Below, one piece after another: positions 49,495 to 58,697 of a DNA stretch of 64,000 nt. The DNA is from Psychrobacter namhaensis (GTDB taxonomy: Bacteria; Pseudomonadota; Gammaproteobacteria; Pseudomonadales; Moraxellaceae): the NCBI RefSeq assembly GCF_016107545.1, contig NZ_JABASS010000010.1, positions 1-64,000 on the forward strand. The letters are read 5' to 3'. The notes below the pieces were generated by a model, which searched no databases, had not been told where the DNA came from, and worked only from the letters and a program-made list of their open reading frames with translations. Every line of letters begins with the position of its first letter. Position 1 is the first letter of the stretch. A program made the translations under genes and the position numbers.

Positions 49495-50016
49495 CTAAGC
49501 GGTGCCAAAGAGCTTGTTTAAACGCAAACGTGTGATTTTATTTTGTTCAGCGGCGGCATTGGTAAGTTCGGTGGTACGATCATTAGGCAGACGCGCTAGT
49601 AGCAGATCAAGCATTTGCTGGGCGCTTTTACCCGTCGCAAAGACAATAAAGATAAAACCAAATTTATCCAGATAGTCTTGATTGCCTTGTGCGAGCGCTT
49701 CGAGTACGTCATCCTCGGCATTGTTAGCGCCTGATTGCTCATGTGCTGCGCTACTTTGCGTGTTGCGATACTTTTCTTTTAAAGAGGCGACATTACCGAT
49801 TTGTGGATGGCCGTCAAAGGCTTCTAGTAAGTCATCCTCATTGGTTTGTAGCTTATGCCAGATATCGTCGCTCTTCATTAATAGCGCATTTTGGTCTATA
49901 AAGGGTCGTGCACAGGCAAGCTGATGTGCCCAGTTACTACTGGTACAGCAGGTTAAGAGTCGTGCGATGGCTTCTTCTTGAGACAGAGTGTTAAATTGCG
50001 CTAAAGTTAAGCTCAC
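49495..50016 (-). CDS. uraD: OHCU decarboxylase
   Basis: Decarboxylates 2-oxo-4-hydroxy-4-carboxy-5-ureidoimidazoline to S-allantoin (173 aa). The active-site motif FDGHPQIGNVASLKEKY (His near residue 69) and the C-terminal TELTNAAAEQNKITRLRLNKLF pattern are typical. The start is GTG with AAGGA about 8 nt upstream. It is the first gene of the minus-strand urate block, divergent from the regulator, with the operator at 50371 about 355 nt upstream. Confidence 0.95.
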   Translation of the reverse strand: MSLTLAQFNTLSQEEAIARLLTCCTSSNWAHQLACARPFIDQNALLMKSDDIWHKLQTNEDDLLEAFDGHPQIGNVASLKEKYRNTQSSAAHEQSGANNAEDDVLEALAQGNQDYLDKFGFIFIVFATGKSAQQMLDLLLARLPNDRTTELTNAAAEQNKITRLRLNKLFGTA

Positions 50017-50513
50017 GATGACTTCCTTTTATTGTGTTAGGACAGCCCACTACACGTAGCGGACAGTGATTGCTTAATAGTGGTTTAAACATCCTGGTTA
50101 TTTGCATAAACTTAAGGGTAGAAACAGACGTTTAAGGGATTGATGTTTTTGGTCTTAGGACCGACTCAAAGTCAAATGACGATATTATGTGTCTTGTCAA
50201 TCACGTGAGGGTATAGACTGTATTCCGCTTGCTGATGTTTACCTCATAATGGACTGACAATATGAAACAGATTTACAGAGAAAACACTGATACTTTGGCC
50301 GTATAAATGACATGATCGAGTCATCTTAGTCATAAGGTGAGTGATCTACAGCCCCCATTTTGCTAAAACCTGACTAATTGGTCAACTGTTTTATAATAAA
50401 TATTTTTATTTAGCTTGTTATATTCCCAAAATCTGTGCTCTGATATCAGAATACACAAAGGAATATAGCGACTACTTTTTCGAACCTGCCACTTGGAATG
50501 AGACACTACCGCT
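50017..50513. other. Divergent control region uraD block / regulator gene
   Basis: About 500 nt, no gene. It holds the operator at 50371-50384 and overlapping promoter candidates on both strands. The stretch between the operator and uraD (about 350 nt) may be a long leader; I see no riboswitch-like structure. Confidence 0.5.
50357..50397. promoter_or_regulatory. Overlapping divergent promoters with RutR-like operator
   Basis: Operator TGACTAATTGGTCA at 50371-50384, exactly the reverse complement of the site at 52858. On the plus strand CTGACT, 16 nt, TATAAT (50392-50397) reads toward the TetR gene. On the minus strand TTGACC (50385-50380), 17 nt, CAAAAT (50362-50357) reads toward uraD. The operator covers both -35 hexamers, so a bound repressor would block both genes. 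Confidence 0.65.
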
Positions 50514-51179
50514 ATGACGCAAAATAACCAAAAGGTCAACATGCTCTCTACTGATGCGCCCTCGCATCGTAGTCAACAAACCACGCGCGCGCACAATCAA
50601 GCGCTTATCTTAGCGGCCGCCGAAGAGGAGTTTGTCCTCCAAAGTTTTCGCGGTGCCACCATGCAAGGGATTGCTGATCGGGCAGGATTACCCAAAGCCA
50701 ATGTGCATTACTACTTTAAAAATAAAAAAAATCTGTATAAAGCCGTATTGCGCTCTATCATCCAAGAGTGGAATGAAGGCTTGGTCACCATGACGGTAGA
50801 CAGTGACCCCAAAACAGTCATCGAAAAATTTGTGCGGACCAAATTGCATCAAGCCTTTGTGAATCCTAACCGTCATAAACTGTTTGCCCTTGAGGTCATT
50901 GGCGGTGCACCGCACTTACATGATTTTATGTCGACAACCATGAAAGCGTGGGTGCACGATAAAACGCAAGTGATGAGGGAGTGGCACAAACAAGGTAAGA
51001 TTGCGATTGACGACCCACTACAGTTATTGATTTTGATCTGGGCCACGACTCAGCGTTATGCAGAGTTTGAGATCGAAATTGTCGGCTTGATGGATAAGGC
51101 GACTTATGATGCAGAGGATGAAGCGCGGGCATCAGAGTTTTTGGTGCCGTTTATCCTGCGAGGCTGTGGCCTTGAGTGA
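50514..51179 (+). CDS. RutR-like TetR-family regulator of purine catabolism
   Basis: One-domain-plus-ligand-pocket repressor (221 aa). The N-terminal helix-turn-helix (about residues 25-70; ATMQGIADRAGLPKANVHYYFKNKKNLYKAVL) and the RutR-type C-terminal domain (DFMSTTMKAWVHDKTQVMREWHKQGKI, LILIWATTQRYAEFE) are clear. RutR in E. coli responds to uracil/thymine. Here the setting between the urate genes and a purine permease suggests a purine metabolite as ligand (inference). Start could also be the ATG at 50541, which has AAAGG in front. The operator lies about 130 nt upstream, so it probably autoregulates. Confidence 0.85.
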   Translation: MTQNNQKVNMLSTDAPSHRSQQTTRAHNQALILAAAEEEFVLQSFRGATMQGIADRAGLPKANVHYYFKNKKNLYKAVLRSIIQEWNEGLVTMTVDSDPKTVIEKFVRTKLHQAFVNPNRHKLFALEVIGGAPHLHDFMSTTMKAWVHDKTQVMREWHKQGKIAIDDPLQLLILIWATTQRYAEFEIEIVGLMDKATYDAEDEARASEFLVPFILRGCGLE

Positions 51180-51206
51180 CTGTAATTAAGCCATGTTTAT
51201 TAGCGG

Positions 51207-51243
51207 AGGAGGTGCGTAGACTGGTCCTATCGCACCTCTTTTA
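51207..51243 (+). terminator. Terminator after the TetR-family gene
   Basis: GAGGTGCG and CGCACCTC pair perfectly (8 bp plus G-U and A-T extension) with a 14-nt loop, followed by TTTT. Convergent with the permease gene. Confidence 0.7.
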
Positions 51244-51259
51244 CTAATAGATATCTGTC

Positions 51260-52666
51260 TTACGCCACTTCGCGAATCGGCTTTAAGCCGTCATCAGCAT
51301 GTTGCGCGGCAGTATCAAACTCGACACCGTAGTTTTTTGGCAGAATCATATCAAGTGTGATCGCCACAATCCCTGACATGGTGACCGCTGAACCAAAGAT
51401 GTTTTGAAAAAACTGCGGCGTTTGTGAGAGCACGTCAGGCACGAACGCAATGCCTGTCGCTAGCCCCAACGAAGTGGCAATAATTAAGACATTGCGGTGG
51501 GTGAAGTTCACGGTAGATAGGATACGAATACCCGCAGTTGCGACCGTGGCAAACATCAGCAGCGTGACCCCGCCAACGACAGGTTTGGGCAGTTGAGTAA
51601 AAATGGCCCCAAGGATTGGGAAGAGTCCCATCAAGCATAAAATACCAGCGACATAAAAACCGACATAGCGACTGGCAATCCCAGTCATCTGGATTACACC
51701 GTTATTTTGGCTAAAAGTGGTCACAGGGAACGTGTTAAACACCGCCGCAATCAGAGAGTTGACACCGTCTCCCAACACACCACCTTTAATACGTTTCTCG
51801 TATAGAGGGCCTTTAATCGGTTCACCTGAAATCATCGAAGTTGCAGTCAGATCGCCCGAGGTTTCAATACTGGTAATGATATACATAAAGGCAACCGGAA
51901 TAAAAGCCTGCCAGTCAAAACCAAAGCCGTACTTAAAGGGGATAGGAACCGTAAAAAAAGCCGCTTCAGCGACCAAGGAAAAGTCGATACGCCCCATAAA
52001 CATAGCTGCGAGCAGACCGAGCATCAAACCGATAAAAATAGCGCTAGAACGAATGACCTTATTATTGATAATGCTAATAAGTACCACACTTGCCAACACG
52101 CCACCACCCAAGAGCAGGTTCGGTATACTGCCGAAATCCTCAGCCCCAAATCCACCCGCCAAATCCGTTAGACCTACTTTAGTCAAAGACAGACCAATCG
52201 TGACGATAACGCAACCAGTCACAATAGGACTCATAAAGGATTTGAGTTTGGTAATAAACTGACTCAGAAAAATCTCAACAAATGCACCGAGAAATGAGAC
52301 CCCAAAGATCACTGACAAAATTTCCTCAGGACCACCGCCTCGGTTTTTTACCACAAATCCTGCGGTAAGCACCGCGGCTAAAAAGCCAAAGCTAGTTCCT
52401 TGGAGCGCCATCAAGCCAGAACCGACAGGGCCCACTTTGCGAGTTTGGATGAAGGTTGCCACCCCAGACACGATTAACGACATGCTAAGAAGATAGGGAA
52501 TATGTTCTCCTAAGCCTAAGGTGCCGCCTATAATGAGCGAGGGGGTAATGATACCGACGAAAGCAGCAAGTACATGCTGTATCGCACCTAAAGAGGCTTT
52601 AAGGGGGGTAGGACGGTCATGCAGTCTATACAGTAAATCGGTGTTTGCTGGATCGTTTTCACTCAT
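51260..52666 (-). CDS. NCS2-family xanthine/urate/uracil permease
   Basis: Inner-membrane proton-coupled nucleobase transporter (468 aa, about 14 helices) of the NCS2 family. Family motifs are GLQH-like LGAIQHVLAAFVGIITPSLI near the start, SIETSGDLTATSMI and the substrate motif FSQNNGVIQMTG. The NNG motif and context favour xanthine or urate over uracil. It starts with ATG preceded by the strong AGGAGG. The operator at 52858 lies about 190 nt upstream, so it is likely controlled with the purine genes. Confidence 0.88.
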   Translation of the reverse strand: MSENDPANTDLLYRLHDRPTPLKASLGAIQHVLAAFVGIITPSLIIGGTLGLGEHIPYLLSMSLIVSGVATFIQTRKVGPVGSGLMALQGTSFGFLAAVLTAGFVVKNRGGGPEEILSVIFGVSFLGAFVEIFLSQFITKLKSFMSPIVTGCVIVTIGLSLTKVGLTDLAGGFGAEDFGSIPNLLLGGGVLASVVLISIINNKVIRSSAIFIGLMLGLLAAMFMGRIDFSLVAEAAFFTVPIPFKYGFGFDWQAFIPVAFMYIITSIETSGDLTATSMISGEPIKGPLYEKRIKGGVLGDGVNSLIAAVFNTFPVTTFSQNNGVIQMTGIASRYVGFYVAGILCLMGLFPILGAIFTQLPKPVVGGVTLLMFATVATAGIRILSTVNFTHRNVLIIATSLGLATGIAFVPDVLSQTPQFFQNIFGSAVTMSGIVAITLDMILPKNYGVEFDTAAQHADDGLKPIREVA

Positions 52667-53055
52667 GGTGGTTTCCTCCTAAAGTAACTGCTTAGCACCC
52701 GCTTAACTGTAGAGATCAGACAATGTCATAAATCAGTAGGTAAAAGTTAAACCCAGTTCTTGACTTGTTTGTTCGATTTAAACAATAGGGGCACACATCC
52801 GTGTTTGAAACAGCCCACAAACCTGTGTGATATTTGTTGGCTATTACTGTAATAACCTGACCAATTAGTCAGGTCTATTTAGGATATATGCAAAATACAA
52901 ACCATTGCAATGTTTTTTTTCGATCCTGCGCGTTTACTCATTTGTTACCCAGGGAAGGGGAGAAGGAGCGTGATTTCGAATGAGGCAGTTGCGATAGCGC
53001 CATAGCTTTGTGCTAACCGTCACCTTATTAGCGTGCTGTCCAGTGATACGTCATA
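52667..53055. other. Permease control region
   Basis: About 390 nt without a gene. Contains the operator at 52858-52871. TAGACC-17-TATTAC on the minus strand overlapping the operator is a possible weak promoter. Confidence 0.4.
52858..52871 (-). promoter_or_regulatory. RutR-like operator upstream of the NCS2 permease
   Basis: TGACCAATTAGTCA inside the longer palindrome ACCTGAC-6 nt-GTCAGGT (52855-52874). It is identical (reverse complement) to the operator at 50371 and differs at one base from the one at 37185. Confidence 0.72.
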
Positions 53056-53100
53056 AAAAAGCAGCCCCAATCACAATTATTGTGATTGGGGCTGCTTTTT
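53056..53100 (-). terminator. Strong terminator after tolB
   Basis: Perfect 21-bp stem with a 3-nt loop; arms contain GCAGCCCCAATCACAA and its complement, with A5/T5 at the base. About 90 nt downstream of the tolB stop. Confidence 0.95.
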
Positions 53101-53188
53101 ATCATTAGGTTGATAGACTGTTTTTAATAATATCCTGTGCCAGCCTTTTGAGACTCAACCCAATAGAATGCTTTTGGCAAATAAAAGA

Positions 53189-54481
53189 TTACTGAGGGCT
53201 AGATGACCACACGGGTGAGCGGATGACACCTTGACCAGATTTGCCGAATGATTCACCGCCGTTAAGTGATTTAATCGTTAGCACACCTTTGCCGCCTTGG
53301 GTGGAGGCATATACCACGCGCTTACCATTGGGAGAAAAGCTTGGTGCCTCATCGATACCAGTATTGCCCAAATTGGCAGTGATGGCGCCGTTGCTATTCA
53401 TGATGGCGGCTGAGCGTCCATTTAGAAAGGCAATTTTAGAGCCGTCGCTACTAAACTGTGGACTGGTCGCATAGCCACTACTTGAGACTTTAGACGTACG
53501 ACCTGAACCAAATTCGTAACGGTAAATCTGCGGCTTATTGAATCCTGCGCGATCACTAACAAATACAAAAGATTTGCCGTCAGGTGCGTAACTTGGCTGT
53601 ACTTCACTACTCGGCCAGTTGGTGATTCTTCTTGGCTGTCCGCCACTGACGCTCATCTCATAAATATCGGCGCTGCCTTCAAAGCTGCTTGAGAACAGTA
53701 TGGTGCTGCCATCAGGGGAAAACGCGGGACTCAAATTACTGCCAGCAAAAGGCGTTAACGCTCTGGCTCCACCGCCACTCACATTTTGGACATAAATGAC
53801 TGGATAAGATTGATCACGTTGTACCGAATAAGCGATACGGTTACCATCTGGCGACCATGTTGGTGAGAATATAGAGCCTGTTACTTCAGTAATGGTTTTG
53901 GCGTTTTCACCATCTGCATCCATGACCTTTAAACGTGATACTTTCCCTTTTCCAGTGCCAACTTCTTCAATATAAGCAATACGCCCTGAAAAATCACCTG
54001 GAACGCCCGTAATCAGCTCATACACTTTATCAGCGATGACATGGCCTGCATAACGCATGCTGTCTTTATTGTTATCAGCGGTTAGGCTTTGCTTGCCCTC
54101 AATAACCCGCCCAGATTTTACATCAATCACTTCGTAATTGGTCACTATTTTGCCGCGATTGCTGCGAGTATTACCGACGACTAAATAAGGAATTCCCATA
54201 CTTTGCCATACCGGCAACGTACCTGCCAGCTCGCTACTGTTATGCGGCTGCTGTGGTAAGTTCTGACTGGTGATTTTTAGCTCTGTTTTACTCAAATCGT
54301 TTAAGACAATCGGCGATAGCACAGAATCACCCGCAAATGGCACAAAAGCGACTTGATTTTTTTGGACAGGAATCTCGTAATCCAACTCTAAGACAACAGG
54401 CGCGGCAAGCAAACTAGGCGAAATGAGCAGAGTCGAGGTAGAAGCAAGCAAAGAGGCGAATAGTTTCTTATAGGTATGCAT
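53189..54481 (-). CDS. tolB: Tol-Pal system protein TolB
   Basis: Periplasmic beta-propeller (430 aa) linking the TolQRA complex to Pal at the outer membrane. A signal peptide (about residues 1-27, cleavage after SLLA) precedes an N-terminal domain and a propeller with five visible WD-like repeats (FSPTWSPDGNRIAYS, SPAFSPDGSTILFSS, QPSYAPDGKSFVFVS, SPQFSSDGSKIAFL, APSFSPNGKRVVYAS). AGGAG lies about 12 nt before the ATG. No pal gene follows; a strong terminator ends the operon here. Confidence 0.97.
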   Translation of the reverse strand: MHTYKKLFASLLASTSTLLISPSLLAAPVVLELDYEIPVQKNQVAFVPFAGDSVLSPIVLNDLSKTELKITSQNLPQQPHNSSELAGTLPVWQSMGIPYLVVGNTRSNRGKIVTNYEVIDVKSGRVIEGKQSLTADNNKDSMRYAGHVIADKVYELITGVPGDFSGRIAYIEEVGTGKGKVSRLKVMDADGENAKTITEVTGSIFSPTWSPDGNRIAYSVQRDQSYPVIYVQNVSGGGARALTPFAGSNLSPAFSPDGSTILFSSSFEGSADIYEMSVSGGQPRRITNWPSSEVQPSYAPDGKSFVFVSDRAGFNKPQIYRYEFGSGRTSKVSSSGYATSPQFSSDGSKIAFLNGRSAAIMNSNGAITANLGNTGIDEAPSFSPNGKRVVYASTQGGKGVLTIKSLNGGESFGKSGQGVIRSPVWSSSPQ

Positions 54482-54617
54482 GAGTCGGTTGAGCTCCTAA
54501 AATAGGGTGATTATCATTTTTATAGGTGATTAGCGAATCATTAAGATAAGACAGGATATTTTGCGGTACAAGCCACTTAATGTAACGTTATCAATAATAT
54601 AAGATGTGAGCAACTGA

Positions 54618-55610
54618 TTAATTGCTGCCCTTAAACTGTATGGTAAAGGTGGGGTATTTCGGGTCATCAGTGTCGATTGGTAGTTTGCCCGTGTTTAATA
54701 CGGCTTGTTTGGCTGCATCATTGACGGCACTGTCAGGCCCTGACGCCGACACATTGACTATATTTCCGCTAGCGTTGACGGTGATGGTGAGCGTGGCACT
54801 CTGAGTTGAGCCTCTCGCTGCGGTAGGCGGATGATAGTTGCGTTTGATTAAGCGGATGATTTCGCTGTTACTTGCACCGCGATTACCACTTGAGGCAGAT
54901 TGGCTGCTGCCTTTGGTAGGGCTAGACGTTGCTATATCACCAGAAATGGTGGACTGTCCATCTGATAGACTAAAGGTTTTACCGGCGCTGCCAGTATTGA
55001 TTTCTATATTGCGATCATTTTCAGTAGGGCGCGTAATCCTAGGCTGAGTATTTTGTTTACTACGAAAATCTCCCAGTTTTTTTTGTTCTTCTATGCGCTG
55101 CTCTTTTTTGTCTTGTTCGACTTGCTCATGCTCTTTTGTCACTGACTCATCTAGTTGTGCGGCCCACTCAGCCATACGGCGCTCATATTCTTGGTTTTGC
55201 TCAAGCACGCGCTGATGCTGCTCTTCGCTCATTAGCATGGTGCGGTTGGTAGGATCTTCAGTGCGCGTAAAGACAGGCTCGCGCTGAGAATTTGGCTGGC
55301 TTGGGGCTTGAGTGCTAGCGCCACCATCAAAGGTTTCTGTCTGTGGGGTACTGGTTGCATCACTTTTGGTCTGTATCGCACTGGCCGCTGCTGCACGATT
55401 GGCCAATATTTGTCCTTGCATTTCAGCCAGCTGTTCAGGTGACACCATGACGGTTTCGATGCTACCAGTGGTTTCTACGTCGGTATGTTGATAGGTATAA
55501 ATGAGTATGCCAATCACCAGAGCATGAGCCAACACACTGAGCAACGTCGGCAATGTTAGCCCGTTACCTTCAGGTTGGGTTGGCACATAAACGGTAGGAG
55601 CGTTACGCAT
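54618..55610 (-). CDS. tolA: Tol-Pal system protein TolA
   Basis: Inner-membrane protein (330 aa) that spans the periplasm and transmits force to Pal. One N-terminal helix (about 20-40), a long polar coiled-coil region rich in Glu/Gln/Lys (about 60-200) and a C-terminal TonB-like domain (about 240-330; LIKRNYHPP, ATLTITVNASGNIVNVSASG). The central helix is shorter than in E. coli TolA (421 aa). The start may be the TTG at 55625 or the ATG at 55610; I prefer ATG. Confidence 0.9.
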   Translation of the reverse strand: MRNAPTVYVPTQPEGNGLTLPTLLSVLAHALVIGILIYTYQHTDVETTGSIETVMVSPEQLAEMQGQILANRAAAASAIQTKSDATSTPQTETFDGGASTQAPSQPNSQREPVFTRTEDPTNRTMLMSEEQHQRVLEQNQEYERRMAEWAAQLDESVTKEHEQVEQDKKEQRIEEQKKLGDFRSKQNTQPRITRPTENDRNIEINTGSAGKTFSLSDGQSTISGDIATSSPTKGSSQSASSGNRGASNSEIIRLIKRNYHPPTAARGSTQSATLTITVNASGNIVNVSASGPDSAVNDAAKQAVLNTGKLPIDTDDPKYPTFTIQFKGSN

Positions 55611-55685
55611 GATAGGGATACTCAAAAACGAGGGTCATCAAATTGTCTACTTTATTATAACAAGCGCTGCTAAGCATAGGGTTTA

Positions 55686-56144
55686 TTACAATGTGGGTGT
55701 GGGTAAGGGTGCACCGGTTAACAAACCGACCTTTTCAATACCGGCTTGTTGTAAGGTTGCCATGAGTGTCATGATGGCGCCATACTGATTGTTTTGGTCA
55801 GCGTTAATCATGACTTGTAAAGGCTGAGCACCAGCATTGCTACTTTGGTTTTGCAGATTGGATAGGGTATCAATCAGCTCGGGCTCACTAATGGGCAAGT
55901 CGATGTTATTTTCATAACTGATAAAAATCTCACCGCTATCGGTCAAAGAAACAATGACTGGAAGCTGGCTTTGGCTCATGGTATTGGTCTGCTCTTTTGG
56001 CAAATCCACATCGACACCCGTAATCAGCATCGGGGCGGTGACCATAAATATCACGAGCAGCACCAACATCACATCGATATAAGGCACGACGTTCATCTCC
56101 GCATTCAGCGCTTTTTTTTCACGGCGATAGGGACTTTGCTTCAT
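55686..56144 (-). CDS. tolR: Tol-Pal system protein TolR
   Basis: ExbD/TolR-family motor subunit (152 aa). A single N-terminal helix contains the conserved proton-path Asp (NVVPYIDVMLVLLVIFMVTAP), followed by a periplasmic domain. Its start codon overlaps the tolQ stop by 4 nt (ATGA), with AGAGGG upstream. Confidence 0.96.
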   Translation of the reverse strand: MKQSPYRREKKALNAEMNVVPYIDVMLVLLVIFMVTAPMLITGVDVDLPKEQTNTMSQSQLPVIVSLTDSGEIFISYENNIDLPISEPELIDTLSNLQNQSSNAGAQPLQVMINADQNNQYGAIMTLMATLQQAGIEKVGLLTGAPLPTPTL

Positions 56145-56875
56145 AACCCTCTCACCTGGCTGGCAGTAGATTGGGTCTCTTTATGAGCGATGTGTTCTGC
56201 ACTGGTCTCACGCTGGAGCATGCCGGTCATTTCATCACAAAATAATGCCCGTGAGTCATAGAGGCGACTAGATTTAGCCGTGAAGTGGTTATAGGCCAGT
56301 ACGGCTGGAATAGCGGCAAATAAACCCATGGCAGTGGCGATTAAGGCTTCAGCGATACCGGGGGCGACAGAAGCTAGCGTCGCTTGCTCAGTTTGTGACA
56401 GCCCCAAAAAGGCATTCATGATGCCCCAGACGGTACCAAATAACCCAATATAAGGGGCAACCGAGCCGATACTCGCTAGGGTTGTTAACCCTGACTCTAA
56501 CAATTGCTGCTGTCGTCCTAAGCCAACTCGTAATTTACGCTCAACACCATCGATGATGTCATCTTTGGGTTGGCGTTTTTTATGCATTCTTAAATACTCC
56601 GAAAACCCGACATAAAAAATTTGCTCAAGCCCTTGGCGCTCAGGTGAGCCTTGCACCCCTTGATAGAGTTTGGCCAAATCTTCCCCTGACCAGAACCAAG
56701 TCTCGAACTGTTGATCGAAGTTTTTGGCTGTACCAAGCCGCGCACTCATACGAAATATAATCACCCAGCTAAGTAGAGACGCTAACAGCAATAACGCCAT
56801 CACAATCTGTACCAAAAGGCTGGCTTGAGTAATAAGGTCGATAATATTTAAGGATTCAGGCATGTATGGGCTCAT
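56141..56875 (-). CDS. tolQ: Tol-Pal system protein TolQ
   Basis: MotA/TolQ/ExbB-family proton-channel subunit (244 aa) with three membrane helices. Conserved parts are LTTLASIGSVAPYIGLFGTVWGIMNAF (second helix) and GIAEALIATAMGLFAAIPAVLAYN (third helix). It is the first gene of tolQRAB here; ybgC, the usual upstream partner, is missing. The ATG at 56863 is an alternative start. Confidence 0.96.
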   Translation of the reverse strand: MSPYMPESLNIIDLITQASLLVQIVMALLLLASLLSWVIIFRMSARLGTAKNFDQQFETWFWSGEDLAKLYQGVQGSPERQGLEQIFYVGFSEYLRMHKKRQPKDDIIDGVERKLRVGLGRQQQLLESGLTTLASIGSVAPYIGLFGTVWGIMNAFLGLSQTEQATLASVAPGIAEALIATAMGLFAAIPAVLAYNHFTAKSSRLYDSRALFCDEMTGMLQRETSAEHIAHKETQSTASQVRGL

Positions 56876-57330
56876 GGATAATGAATAATAACTGGCATGG
56901 TGCGATACGCAGATTAAATCGTAACGTCGCTAACTAAAAATAGAGTCGCGCGATCATTCTGCATACTGATATCAACCGCCTAGTGTACTGCTAAATACAG
57001 AAAAGGTCATTTATTAAAGTGTTAAACCGATCGAAAATGCGACGTATCCAACTTTTGGTACTTGTCAGTATTTTCTAGTCACCATAGAAGCGAAGTACTA
57101 CGTTTGTGCCAAATACAAAGGTAGGTGTTTGCTCAGTATCTTTCAGTCAACGCAAATGATAGTTTTATACGAATTAGACACTATCAGAGATTGAGTTTGT
57201 AAGATAACTCGTCTAATATGTTACGCTTTGTTACTACGTTCTTCTTAATTGTGGCATCATTATTTTTTGCTAAAATCATGTTGAATTTTAGGTAGTGGCA
57301 ACTTTTTACTGGCCAGTCGGGGCGACACTT
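56876..57330. other. Divergent region tolQ / purine permease
   Basis: About 450 nt, no gene. It should contain the tol promoter and a promoter for the permease. I find no RutR-like box and no purine-riboswitch structure. Confidence 0.4.
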
Positions 57331-58626
57331 ATGAATGCAATTGAACGCTATTTTGGGATTAATGGTGACAATACCACGATCAAAACAGAAATCATCGCTG
57401 GTACAACCACGTTCTTGACAATGGCTTACATTATCTTTGTCAACCCTAACGTATTAGCAGATGCGGGTATGGACAAAGGCGCTGTATTCGTGGCCACCTG
57501 TTTGGCGGCCGCGGTAGGTTGTTTTATCATGGGTATTTATGCTCGCCTACCGGTGGCGTTAGCCCCTGGTATGGGTCTCAACGCCTTCTTTACGTATGGC
57601 GTGGTTCTGGGTATGGGCTATGCGTGGCAAACAGCGTTAGGTGCCGTGTTTTTGTCTGGTTGTATCTTTGTACTGCTCAGCTTGTTTAAAGTTCGTGAAG
57701 CGATCATTAATGCCATTCCAATGTCTCTTAAAAATGGGGTAGTCGCTGGTATCGGTGCGTTCTTAGCCTTTATTGCCTTACAAAGCGCCGGCATTATCGT
57801 AAGTCACGATGCGACTTTAGTTGGCCTTGGTGATATGACGTCATTTGGTCCTATAATGGCCTCGTTGGGTTTTATTGTTATTATCGGTTTGTCTTACAAG
57901 CAAGTCCCAGGTGCGGTCACGATCGGTATTTTACTGGTGGCTTTGATTAGTTTACTAACAGGCTACACACAGTTTTCTGGGATTGTCTCTGCGCCGCCTT
58001 CAATTGCGCCAACGTTGCTACAGCTTGATATTGCTGGGGCGTTCGATGTCGGTATGATCAGTGTGATCTTTGCCTTTTTGTTTGTGGATTTGTTTGATAC
58101 CGCAGGTACCTTGATTGCGACGACGAGACAGGCCAACCTGACTGACAAAGACGGTAATATCCATAATATGGGCAAGGCACTATTAGCCGATTCAACAGCG
58201 ACTGTGGCAGGCTCATTACTAGGTACCTCATCGACGACTAGCTATATGGAAAGTATCGCTGGGATTGCGACAGGTGGCCGTACAGGCTTGATGGCAGTCA
58301 CGGTTGGGGTGTTATTTTTATTAAGTGTTTTCTTTTCTCCATTAGCGGGAATGATCCCCGCTTACGCGACTGCTGGTGCCATTTTTTATGTGGCTGTCCT
58401 TATGATGGGCACACTAAAAGACATCAACTGGGGTGACCTCACAGAAGCGGCGCCTGTGGTGGTGGTATTGCTCTTTACGCCGCTGACATACTCTATCGCG
58501 GACGGTATTGCACTCGGCTTCATCACTTTTACGGCGATTAAAGCAATTGTGGGCAAGTTCTCTGAGATTAGTGTGGCGGTATGGTTATTAACCATCATTT
58601 TATTACTTAAGATTGTCTTTTTATAA
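57331..58626 (+). CDS. AzgA/GhxP-type purine permease
   Basis: Membrane transporter (431 aa, about 12-14 helices) of the AzgA-like branch of NCS2, whose characterised E. coli members carry adenine or guanine/hypoxanthine. Family landmarks: GTTTFLTMAYIIFVNPNVLADAGMD, PVALAPGMGLNAFFTY, the LFVDLFDTAGTLIATT motif and GTSSTTSYMESIAGIATGGRTGL. ATG at 57331 gives the usual MNAIERYFG start; a GTG at 57295 is in frame. It is separated from the purine island by the tol operon and lacks the island's operator. Confidence 0.92.
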   Translation: MNAIERYFGINGDNTTIKTEIIAGTTTFLTMAYIIFVNPNVLADAGMDKGAVFVATCLAAAVGCFIMGIYARLPVALAPGMGLNAFFTYGVVLGMGYAWQTALGAVFLSGCIFVLLSLFKVREAIINAIPMSLKNGVVAGIGAFLAFIALQSAGIIVSHDATLVGLGDMTSFGPIMASLGFIVIIGLSYKQVPGAVTIGILLVALISLLTGYTQFSGIVSAPPSIAPTLLQLDIAGAFDVGMISVIFAFLFVDLFDTAGTLIATTRQANLTDKDGNIHNMGKALLADSTATVAGSLLGTSSTTSYMESIAGIATGGRTGLMAVTVGVLFLLSVFFSPLAGMIPAYATAGAIFYVAVLMMGTLKDINWGDLTEAAPVVVVLLFTPLTYSIADGIALGFITFTAIKAIVGKFSEISVAVWLLTIILLLKIVFL

Positions 58627-58664
58627 GACACATTTTTACCTCAGGGACGGCTCTCGTAATCTCG

Positions 58665-58697
58665 CCCTCTTGATCATAAAAGATCAAGAGGGTTTTT
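58665..58697 (+). terminator. Terminator after the AzgA-type permease
   Basis: Perfect 11-bp stem CCCTCTTGATC / GATCAAGAGGG with a 6-nt loop, followed by TTTTT. Confidence 0.93.

Noticed and set aside
56876..57330. Purine riboswitch before the AzgA-type permease
   Set aside because: I could not find the conserved loop sequences or three-way junction, and such riboswitches are rare in Gammaproteobacteria.
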